In this document: piece by piece, positions 26,701 through 38,700 of the stretch
How positions within the stretch are numbered: position 1 is the stretch's first letter
How the letters are laid out: every line of letters starts with the position of its first letter
From: Luscinia megarhynchos
Lineage: Eukaryota; Chordata; Aves; Passeriformes; Turdidae
DNA: 64,000 nucleotides
Direction: 5' to 3'
Assembly (NCBI GenBank): GCA_034336665.1
Contig: CM067572.1
Location: forward strand, 1,109,786 to 1,173,785
Translations under genes and position numbers: made by a program
Notes under the pieces: generated by a model
What the model saw: the letters and a program-made list of their open reading frames with translations, nothing else
What the model was told of the DNA's origin: nothing
Database searches by the model: none

Positions 26701-29700
26701 ACAGTCTCAGCCACCAAGGGCCAAGCCTCAATCCTTGCCACCTCTTTTTGCCAGTGAAGTAAAACACCAACAAATCAAACTGCAGCAGTGCCAGTGATGC
26801 CTGCTTGCTTTGCTTGGCAGGGCAGGGGGTGCTGGTTCCTGCCTGGGAAGGGGCAGAAAATCCCTGGCACAGCCCAGGGAGAGGGGAGGAGGGAAGAGGG
26901 AGGGTTGGGGAACACCCTGACACGGGGGCTGTGAGATGAGACCATCAGAGGCACATGTGGGTTGATGGCTGGAGGTTTGTTTTTTCCCAGCCAGGGAGAT
27001 TTTATGATTCCATGATCTCACCTACGCTCAGGAATCAGCCATGGAGGCATTTCCTTCTGCTCTCAGGGAGCTGATTCTTTGTAAAACCAGCTTTGGGGTA
27101 GTGGAAGTGTCCCTGCCCACAGCAGGGATGAGCTTCAAGGTCCTTCCAACCCCAACCACTCTGTCATTTCAAGATCTTCCATAATTCAGAATTATTCACA
27201 CTTCCTAATGTCTTTAGACAGCAAAACAAGAGAGGAGCTGTTGATTTCCTGGTGGAACATTCACCTCCAGCACCCTCTGCGTGTTGTTTTTATCCCTGGT
27301 TTTGAGTCTGGATGTCAGTGTCAAAGACAGCAAACAAATGACAAACGTGTCCTCCCCATGGGCTGGGATGCTGCTGAGCCAGCAGATTCCTAAAAAATCA
27401 GACTCATGACACAGGACATGGTGAGATCTAGCTCAGCACTGACTCCAGGGAGACTGGACATCAATTATTCACAGGCTGTGTGTGCTCCACTCAGTAATTG
27501 GTGCAGCCACATAAACCAACAGGTTCAAAATATGAGGGGGAAAATATTCTTTGAATTCTGTCTTTGCAAACTTTAGTGTGGAATTTCCAGCACCACGTGA
27601 AACCCAACAGGGCCAGTTGGTTCCTTGCTTATTCTTGGTTTGGTATAAAACAATCACAGCAACAAAAGGCAAAATAAATAAATTCAGCCCCTTTGAAGTA
27701 GCAGAACTCAGAGGAAATGGAGCCCCAGAGACACCCAGATGGGGACAGCTGGTTCAACACCCCAAATCACAGAATCCAAATGGGATCCTTCAGTTCTGAG
27801 CCCAGCTGTGCTCAGCTGAGGATGGGCTGGTAAGCCACTGTAAAATTTCTAGAAAATGCTGACTCTCAAATGCTAAATACAGAATTAAATGTGGTCACCT
27901 GCAGATCTTATAAAAGGAAAACTTGCTGGGGGATGGAAGTAAACAAGGAGAGAACAAAAAACTTCATTTGGCTCCCAGGCCTCAATGGGATTTTGGCTCC
28001 TCTTCCTACACAACAGAAATAAGATTTACAATGCCAAACCAAATCTGGTTTTGATTCTTCGGAGATAAATTTAATTTTACATGAATATAAAGCTTCAGAT
28101 CAGTAGAAGCAGCAAGGATGGTGTCTTCCTGTGCTGCTCAGGCACACGAGGCCCAGCCAATACACACCCAAATTAACTGCCAAAGGGGGAAGGACTGGAA
28201 TAAAATCATCTTTAAGGTCCCTCCAACCCCAACCACTCCATGATTCCATGGCAGGGCAGGCTGGTTACTCATTAATAAATAAATACATGGATGTGTTACT
28301 TTATAAAGATTAAAAACAACCCCAAACCCAAGCAAGTCGTTTTTTTTTTTCACCTTACCTCATCGAGATGTCCAACAGCTCCAAAGATCTTTGCTGTCTG
28401 CCCAATCAAAGTGGGAAAAGTCTCCCCAATTTCCCTCAGGGTGGGAAGGAAAGGGGCCAAGGCTGCAGGTTCATAACTGGATATTTCCAGAAGGATGTTT
28501 AGAATCACCTCACTGTGGTTGGGGTCCCTCAGGTGTCCAAATAAAAATGGCAAACACTCTTTCAGCACCTGTTAAAAAGCCAGAAACAAATTGGATCTCT
28601 GGTTTGAATTGTGAATGCATCTAACCAGAGAGACACAACCACCAGAGTGATAAAAATAAGCCCCCAGACTCAGAGTTAATAGAAGAGTTTTCCACCCTTG
28701 GTGACCCTTGCATGGAGCTGTTGCTGAGGTCAATCCAAGTTCAAGTGAACATATGGAATAAGGATAAGCTCTGCTGTAAAATATGGCAGCTATGCATAAA
28801 TAAGTAAGGAAATGCCCAATTAAAAAAAAACAAAACTAAACAAAAAAAGCACCTCTACCAAATATTTTCCTTGCTCCAGGCCAGTCTATATTTTATTGAT
28901 TAAAACAAGATATGACTCAGCCCTCCTCAATGATGCAGTAAATTAAAGTACTTGGAGAAATTTTTGGGTTCCTCCAGAATCCAAACAATGTGACGAGGTC
29001 AGGAGCTGGAATAGAGGAAAAATGGGGGGCAAGACCCTCACTGCACAAAAAATGTGGCGTAGGTAAGTTGTCATTTCTTGTAAGAACTCAATTTTCAGGA
29101 GGGTGTTGTCCTCAGAGCCATCTGCAAGTCTCCACTGAGGGATTAATTCAGGGTACACAACACACTAAATTACCCTGGATTCATGGAAACTGCTGCATCT
29201 GTGGGAAAGACATTCAGACAGACACGGGGCATAAAACCCCTTCTTCTGTTCTTTTTTTTTTGAGGATTATCAGTTCTCATCAGTTCCTAAATCATGTTAA
29301 TTGTCCTTGACATGGATTTTAACACAGTCCATGTACACTGACAGAAACACAGTTATGGCATTTCACACTCAGCTGACAGAGGAAGAGCCAGAAACATTGG
29401 AGACAAATGGTTTAACCCAAACCTTTTGGTCCAGCAGAGTCTTTGCTCTGTTCTCCTTGTGACTTGGTGGACTTGGGATGGAATTAAAGAATTAGCAGAG
29501 AGAGAAGGAATTAGCAGAGAGAGAAGGAACTAGCAGAGAGAGGAGGAATTAGCAGAGAGAGGAGGAATCAGCAGAGAGATGAGGAATTAGCAGAGATGAG
29601 GAATTAGCAGAGAGAGGAGGAATCAGCAGAGAGAGGAGGAATCAGCAGAGAGAGAAGAAATCAGCAGAGAGAGAAGAAATCAGCAGAGAGATGAGGAATT

Positions 29701-32700
29701 AGCAGAGATGAGGAATTAGCAGAGAGAGGAGGAATTAGCAGAGATGAGGAATTAGCAGAGATGAGGAATTAGCAGAGATGAGGAATCAGCAGAGAGAGAA
29801 GGAATCAGCAGAGAGAGAAGGAATTAGCAGAGAGGAGGAATTAGCAGAGATGAGGAATCAGCAGAGAGAGAAGGAATCAGCAGAGAGAGAAGGAATTAGC
29901 AGAGATGAGGAATTAGCAGAGATGAGGAATTAGCAGAGATGAGGAATTAGCGGAGCCCTGCCCTGTGCGATTCCTCCCTCCCCAAGGCTGTGGAGCACAA
30001 AGGAGGGGCAGGGGATATTCCCAGCATGATTTACCCCCAGGTGTCTCTTCCTGGCCACGGTGTGCAGGAGCCTGAGGAGGTGGAGCTGCTCGGGGGGGTC
30101 CAGCTGGGCCAGGGGGGCCACCAGGTCGGGCAGGCGGGCGAGGATCGGCCGCGGGCGCTGCTCCAGGAGCGCGGGCAGCACCCGCAGCAGCATCCAGTTC
30201 CCTGGGGACACAGCAGCACTCAGGGCTCCGCCGTGCCCTCAGCCTCAGCTTTGTGCTTCCAGGTCCTGCATGCATTGCTGTGTGACTCTGAGCTCCACAC
30301 AAAGTGTCACCAGTTCTCCTCCCAGCTCAGGCACACACAGCACTCCTTGCCCAGCCCCAGAGCCAAGGACACGCTGCAGCTTCACCCCAAAAAGTGCAAA
30401 CAGAGAGAACTGGGGAGAGAATCTGGGAGGGTGGGACTGCAGAAACTGGAGCTGGGCTGGGACAATGAACCCCAAGATGGAAATGGAACCAAAACTGATA
30501 AAAGTGTGAAAACTCATAACCCCTCGTGTGTCCATCTTGTGCTGCCCAAGGTGAATCCTTGGAAGGCTTTTAATAAATCCCTGCTTTATTCCTCTAACTC
30601 TGCCCAGCCTGTGCTCCAGGGAGCCTCTCCAGGCATCACTGCACAGGGCAGAGCCCCCCAACACCAGCACACTCCAGTTTAACAGTCACAGAACACCTTG
30701 GGCTGGGGAGATGTTGGAGCTCATCTCCTTCCACCCCTCCCCTGGGCACCTCCCACCAGGTTGCTCCAACCTGGCCTTGAAGGATCATCAGTACAAAACC
30801 AGGGAGGCATAAAGCTGTAAAAAATTCTGTATTGGGCCAAGAAACCAAATAAATTATCAAAATAGAGCAAATCATTGTGTAAAGAAAACCCCACTAATTC
30901 CTATTAATTATCATTTTATTTCTGAATATCATCAGAACATTGCTTAATAAGCTTTCAGTTTTGGATGATGCTCTGTTGAGTCCTAGGCCAAACTAAGTGT
31001 GATTTCAATTAACAAAGAAACAAAAGAAGAAAGAAAGAGAGAAATGACAAAGAAACAACAAAGAACAACAAAAGACCAAAACTACAATTCTCCTTTGCTG
31101 AGATTCAGATTTTCAAATTAAATAAGCATCATATGGAGGGAATAGCTGGCTAACAGAGAACTAAACATGCATTTGAACAGAAATAGTTAAGGATGCCATT
31201 TCCAGGAAATAGAAAGGAGCCAGAGAGAGCCAACTGCAGACAGACAGAGATATGCTAAACCCTCTCTCACACGTTTTCTTAACATGTCTGTGCATAATTC
31301 AATTTGAAGCCAGGCTCATACCAAAATATATAACTTCACATCTCAGTACATGCCTGCCTCAATGGATTTAAGTTTCACTTGAGCAACATATGGAAAACAT
31401 CTGCCTATTGCAACCCAGTCAGGCTCCTTTTTGTAAACCCTGCAAGTCCTCACGGCCTCTGCATTTGCTTTCCAGGAGGAATCAGCTCTCTGGCCGGCTG
31501 CTTTTCCTCCCGTGTACATCTGAGCTGGAGACTGGAAGATAAGCAGATCTGTTCATGGATGGCAGGAAAGGGATATTTGGGTTCAGGCTGGAGCACGTGG
31601 GGCTCTTGCCAGATCCAGCAAATGCACCCCAGGACACGGCAGGGTCTCAGCCCAGCCCTGAGCCAAGAAACCAGCACATAGCTCAGGGCAGGCTCAGACA
31701 GCTCTGAGCCCAGCAGCTTGTGATGGTCCCTGAGGGTCCTTTCCTGCTCAGGAGCAGCTCCACACTCCAGCCAGCCACACTTCTGCACCTTATCCTGCTT
31801 GGGGGATGCCTGGCTGCTCCCCAAGGCTGCCCCGAGGCCCCCCGAGGCCAGGCCAGACCCCACTCCCACCCCACAGCACATCCATCTGCTCCTGCTCCAC
31901 ACAGCCCCCACGGCCAGGGGCAAAGGACAGAGAATCACCCTGAGAAGAAGAGCAAACTGCTCCATTTCCTAACCACATTCCCTGGGCTCTTCCTGATGTT
32001 CCCAGTGGATCTGGATAAAAATTGTAAACATTACATGGGATTGATGCCAAGCAAAGATTCCCCCAGAGGGAGAACCTGGAGATCAGGGAGAGGTTCTGCT
32101 TCCCCCAGAGGGTGCTGGGCACAGCCCCAAGGCTGCCAGAGCTCCAGGAGTGTTTGAACACCACTCCCAGGGATGCTCAGGGTGGGATTTTGGGGTGTCT
32201 GTGCAGGGCCAGGGCTGGGCTGGAGGATTCTGGGGCTCCTTTCCAACTCAGGATATTTAATGATAAAAAGGTGAGAGGATGGATTCATGTCATAGTTGAA
32301 AATGGAAACATTTTGTACTGATTACACCAAAAATTATTTTCTCTCTGGCTGACGTCGTGCTTCCAGCACTAAGTCCTTTCTTTGTACTTGCCCAGATTGC
32401 ACTGGAAGTTTTCTGCCCACGTGGAGCAGAGCCCTTAAACTCCAGTCAGATCCCAGCAACGATTGCAAAAGATAAAATTCCCGTATTCCTGGACAGGCAA
32501 ATTTCCTCTCAGCTATAGAAGTGTGATGGGAAGCAATCCAAGAGGGAGTAACAAAAAAAAACAGCTTTAAGCAAGGAAAGACACCAACCTGAGCCATGCT
32601 ATTGCCTAAGCTGGGATGTCAGGGCTAGGAAGAGTGATTATTTAGTCTGGCAGAGGATTTGCAGTGTGGGGTGCAGCAGAGGAGTGATGCAATCACCGTG

Positions 32701-35700
32701 ATGGACTGCAGCCACCAAACCTCTCTGAACAAAAAATACTTTGTGCAAACGCAGCTCTGGGCAGTTTCCTGCAGCAAACACTGCTGGGCTGATAGTCCCT
32801 AACCAAGAGAAATGAAAAGCAAAGGCAATCAGAGCAGTGAGATCGGAGTGACCTCACTGATGTGGAATTGCTCTTAAGTGGAGAACCTGTGTGCACACGT
32901 GTAAATAACCCCAGACATCCCAGTCAGGGTCTGTTCTTCAGAGACCTCAGGGAAGGTCAGCAGGCACAACCCAGTGGGACATTTTCTGCTGTTTTCACCT
33001 TTGAGGTAGCAAGGGATACTCAGGGCTGTTTGTTTGTCACATCTTTATGGGCCCTGAGGGGATTTATGCACACCCAGCTCCCAACCTGATTCCCAGAGCT
33101 CAGACAGCCAGAGGTGATATTGGGAATTCTGAATAATTCACTTTTCCCCAGTCTTGCTTCATGTGCCTCAATCTAAACTAAGAGCCTGAAATGTTTGTTG
33201 AGTGGGAATGGAAAGAACACCCCACTCAACACCCTAAATGCCTTCCTTCCCTTTTCCTTCCCTGACCCCAGCACTTCCCAAACTAGATTTTCTCACCCTT
33301 CCCAAGCAGGTCTCATGCTGGGAATGACAATCCCAGCAGTGTCCTACAGCTGGGGACACTCCATGGCTGCAGGTGAGCCAGGGAGGGACCCCAGGGGGTG
33401 GCAGGCTGGTGCCAGCCCTGCTCCCATTCCTGGAAAGAGCTGCCCTGAGCTCCAGCTCTGCCCATCCCAGCAGAGCAGAGAGCTCGGGAAGAACATTCCA
33501 TGGAGCACGTTCCCACTGTCCCGTGGGCAGATGGATTTCACTCCAAAGGGACTTCCCAAAGACAAAATCCCCAGCACCAAGACTAATTTTTCCCCCAGGA
33601 TGATTCAGGTTTGGCACGTACCTGCTTGAAAATCATGGGATCATTGAGGTTGGAAAGGATCCCCAGGATCTGAGCCCAACCTGGGCCCCCACCTCATCCC
33701 CAGCACCCTCCCAGGGAATCCTCCCCAATACCCAAGGCACAGGCAGTGCAGGTTTGTATAAGCAAACCCAGAGACACAAATGGAAAGGGAGCACAGATTC
33801 CAAGTTAGATGTAATTACAGGAGGGGTTTTTGCTGTTCTCTGGATATTTCATAGCCAATCCATAATCTATATGAGATCACCCCTCATCTCACCTCAGCAA
33901 AGCATCTCTGACATGATTAATGGCCTGTTGAACCAACAAGATCCCAGAATTTAAACCAGGTTAATACCAATAAGACTCAGACTAAATGAATATTTCATCC
34001 AAAAGCACCTTGTTTCACTTTTTCAAAGGTAACAGACACAACTCTGACTTACAGCAGATTTACAGCTCCCCAAACAGGATTCAGCACTAACAGATTACCT
34101 GGAGTAACTGTGCTGTAAGTGCTAATTAGGGCTGGGAAAGCAGAACCCCAACAAGCTGTTAGAGCTCCTTAAGAGCTCTCCTGCATTGCTTAAAGCAATA
34201 AACTGTTGGTATACAATAGAATTTATTGCACAGCGGTGCCAAACCCTCCAAAAAAGCTGCACTATTTAGGTTTTAGACACGTGTATCCAAACCAACTCCA
34301 GGTATGTTTGTTTTTCTACCAATCTCCTTCAGAGCCCTGGCACACAAACTGAATTCACAGGGAACTGTTGGAAAAGAGAAGGATTTGACAGGAAAGTCTC
34401 ACAGATATGTAGTATAACAGAAAGATTTTTGAATATAGAATCTGAAAAAGAAATAAAAAAAAAAGCAAGTTTTGATATATAAAAAAAATAATTGCTGAGC
34501 CAGTCTTACTGGATAACTAGAAGGCAAAGTGTGTGCTAGCATGTGAGTTAGAAGGGGTTTTTATGACTCAGAGCAAAGGATTAATCTACCTTAAACAAAA
34601 GATGTTTTTACCAAACAAAAAGAATTTCACAAACAAAAATGTCATGTTGCAAGTAGAAAAAAAAATCTAAAAAATTTCCACAGCAAGAGAACTGAAAAAA
34701 ACTTCTAGATTCAATTATATATGTAACATTATTATATGTAACATTATTATATGTAACATTATTATATGTAACATTATTATATGTAACATACTAACTTTTG
34801 TAATTAAAAAATAGCAATGAAAAGAAATAGAAGATGGTAATGTTAGTAGTTATGCTAAGCTATAGTAAAAGTAGTGATTGGTTGTCATGTAGAAAAATGC
34901 TCTGTAATAAAAAATACATAATGAGTTGCAGAAAATAGAAATAGAGCTGGCTTCAGACGAACCCACAGCTGTGAGCCGGGCTCTTGTCACCCACGACCCG
35001 CGAATTGCTCATCATTTAAACACAATAAAGCAGCATTTAAACAGCCGCCTAGAGCCCGCACTGCTCGTTCCGGCTCTTGCAGGGAACGCGTTCCTTTCCC
35101 CAGTGACACAAACCCACCCCGAGCGCTCCCAGCCCCGCACATCCCGCTCTCGCCTTTGGCCACTCGGAGCATCCCGCGGGCGAGCCCGGGGGGCTGGGAT
35201 TGAGCTCTGTGCCCGCCCCTTTCCCTCCATCCCATCGCATCCCATCGCATCGCATCCCCTCCAAAAGGCAGAGCCCGCAGCGCCGCGCTCGCTCGCCGCG
35301 GTGCCGCAGCCGGAGATGCTGGCCCGGGGGCTGCTCGCCCTGCTCGCCCTGCTCGGCGCTGCCGCCTCCGCCGTGGGTGAGGACCATGACTACGAGCTCA
35401 TGTACGTGAACCTGGATAATGAAATCGAAGGTCCGGCCCCTGCGGCTGAGGAAGGTGAGTCAATTTAACCCGAATTCGGTTTAAGTGCAGAACTGCCTGC
35501 GTTGCTGCCGAGTCTTGTAAGAGTTATTACTGCAAATATAATTCACTTTTCCCAGAGGGGGAAGCTCGTGCTCGTAGCTGTAGATTTTTTTGGGGCTGTA
35601 ATGGTAAAGCCCTTGGATGGGATGCCTCGGACTGTGCTTCTGGCTCTTTATTTCTCGGTTTTCTCCCTGTTGCAGTCCCAGGGTTTAGGATCTCTGTAAT

Positions 35701-38700
35701 CACACCCCTGCACTGTTCTGTCCTGACACAGAGGGAAAGGCACTGGGCAGGGGTTGGAACCCGATTATCTGCAGGGTCCCTTCCAACCCACACCAGTCTA
35801 AGCCCACGATTTTGGGACAGGCTGGAGCACACGAGCTTTGCACGGGGCCAGATTTTGCCAAAGACTCCCGTTTAAAACTCGGTACAAAGGAGCAGCAACA
35901 TCTGTACGTTCCCTTGCAGCTGCTGCGTGCGACTGCCAGCGGGAGCACAGCAAGTGGGACAAGCTGTTCATCATGCTGGAGAACTCGCAGATGAAGGAGA
36001 ACATGATGCTGCAGGCTCTGGATGAGCTCCCCAGGCTGCAGCTGCAGACCCTGAAGGCAGAGCTGAGCCAGCTCACCACCACCCTGGTGGGCACCTTGGC
36101 CACTGTCACCTCCCAGGTGGTGGCCCAGGTGGAGCAGGTGCTGCAGAGGAGCAGGGAGCAGGCTGAGGAGGCCAGGAGGCTGCAGGAGTGGGAGCAAGGG
36201 AAGGTTCTGGAGCACGTCTTGCAGCTGAGCCACAACGTGTCCGTGCGGCTGGGCCGGCTGGAGAGCGCCTGGAGCGGCCGGGCAGAGCAGCAGGCTCAGC
36301 AAGCAGCCCTGCAGGATGAGCTGGGCGCCAGCAGAGGGGACAGTCCCATCCTGAGCTCGGTGTGGAGGGAGCTGCAGCAGACCCGGGCTGAGCTGAGGGT
36401 GTCACAGCAATGGGCAGCTCAGCACCTGCTGCCAGCAGGTAAGGCCAGCAGAGAGCTCTGGGGGCCACAAACCCTCCTGGGCACCTCCAGCCCCAGGAGC
36501 AGCTTTGAACAGGCTGTGCCTGAAGGGGGGAAGCCCAGAACTTGTGGGGAAGGAGGCACTGAGCTTCTCAAATGTGGGATCAAAGAAAGGTTTCATCAAA
36601 GTTCCTCGTGCAGGGCAGAGCCAGCCAGGATCCCACCTGCTCCAGGCTCTCCCAGATCAAAGCCATTGCCAGAGAGCAGCAGATGTATTTTACACACCCA
36701 GGTTGTGTTCTCTCACCTTCTGCCTTCCCAGATCGTGACCCCCATGCATTTACACAGGCACAGAGCTCTCCTCTTCTCCTGCATGTTCCCACTCCTTTCT
36801 CCATGAACATCTCACAGCTCTGCTGTCCAAGGGCTGGGCATGCTGCTGCAGCCAGCCAGGCACCCTGCAGGGCAGGGAGGCACATTCCCTCATGCCAGGG
36901 GGCAGATCCTGCCCTGGATATTCCCACTGGCACAGAGAACTCATAACCCCTGCTGCTGCTGTTTGGGGGTCTTTTCCCCTTCCAAAGCATTTGGAAGTCA
37001 GTGAGGTGGCTGCAGAAAGGTGGGCTCATACCTCAAATCCAAACTCGGGCTTTTTGTTCAACCAGACACCCAAAAAGCAGCAGCTGGGGTGTGGCAGAGC
37101 AGCCCCTCGTTTGTTTAGTGTGGGTGCAGAATTACCATGTGCGAGATAAACACAATGAAATCACCCTGCCCACCAGCCAGCTGTCCCTGCCTGGCTTCTC
37201 ACTGCTGATTCACGGCTCTGTTCTCCACAAATAGAAGTTATTGCCACCTAAACCCCCCCAAAATCCACCCCAGGCTTAGGAAGGAGAGAGTGCAGCATCC
37301 CCAGAGTGAGCTCCCACCCAGGGAGCAGAAAGGAGCAATAATTGCCACAGCAAAGGCAACAACACAACAACAACATCAAAGCTTTTACAGCCTAGCCTGA
37401 ACCCAGCCCTTCATGCAGGGCACAGACTCAGCTTCAGAAGTAAATAGTTTTCACTGCTTTATCACAACACCTCAAATCTTTGTGTGCTGGGAGGGGATCT
37501 CTGAGCCTATTCCAGTTTTCCCCAAGCAAACCTTGCAGAGAACATGTTCTCATTCCTTATCTCCCTGTACCTCAGCTGCTCTGCACCAGGTGAGAGCAAA
37601 CTCAATCTGCAGTGAGGATCAGCAGTGGAAATTCGGTTTATTTCCACTGGTTCCCACGTGATTTTACATAAAACAACCATACTTGTAAATTTAAAGGCTA
37701 CATTTTAAGTACTTCCAGAGTATCTCTCTGGATATTTTTTTTTCCAAGGGAATTTTTAGCAACTGACTTTAATTTCTCACATCTTGACTTACTGCCAGCC
37801 ATCCTCTTGAGGGATTTTCTAATCACACTTTTTTGTTCTTCACTGAGGCTGGTTTTAATTTTGTTTAGGCTTTGATAATAGAGCCTGAAAGCCTGCTAAT
37901 TAAAAGCTTTTTCACAATAGTGCTCCTAAGTAGCATTTTAAGGAGAATCCCCAGCAGTTGCTCACTGACCCTGCCCCTCTTCAAAAGGGTCAATGGGAGA
38001 TGTAAAATCTGCTCAAAGATGGAGGGAAGCAGCCCATGAAATACCACAGCAGCTCAGTCCTGGAGGGCACAAAGAGTCCTTCATTCCCTGGAGCAGAAAT
38101 TTCCACACACGTTTTAGACATTTCAGATCCTCCAGCTTCTTTAAACAGGAAATGAAGCAGCTTAATTGGAGAAGGGGCTGCTTGTTCCCTGCTGTCACCT
38201 TGGGTACTAACTTAGGTACAAGCAGGGAACAGCACAGAAACCACCAGAAATGTCTTGGCTTTACTGATCACCAGTTGCTTTCCCAAGCTGCATAAATTTC
38301 TGTTTAGTGGTTTTAACTAATCTAATTTCTATTATCAACACTTTGATTTATTGGACATGAGAGAAGAGCTGGTTTAAAAGTATCAGTTGTCTCATAATTT
38401 TCCCTGTTTAACCAGTGCCCATGAATGCTCCTGACAAAAAAAACCCTGAAGGCAGGGCCAGGAAAGGGGCTCATGGAAATTAAATTAACAAACCCATCTC
38501 AGCGTGTTCCTGCCAACATTTGCTGCTTTTCAGAGGCTGCTGTGCCCTGATTATCCACGGCACAGCCTCCCCCCTCTCCTGTTTGAGGGGATCCCTGAGC
38601 CCTTCTCCCAGCACAAGTGAATTATTTTCACTGCTCACACTCAGAGCAGAGGATAAAACAGCACTTCAGTGGCACCCAGGGAGGGTTCCCCAGTTACCTG

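Noticed and set aside
33195..33629. Overlapping 127-144-codon frames on both strands in VEPH1 intron 3
   Set aside because: Mutual shadows in a GC-rich stretch, without domain or splice support.
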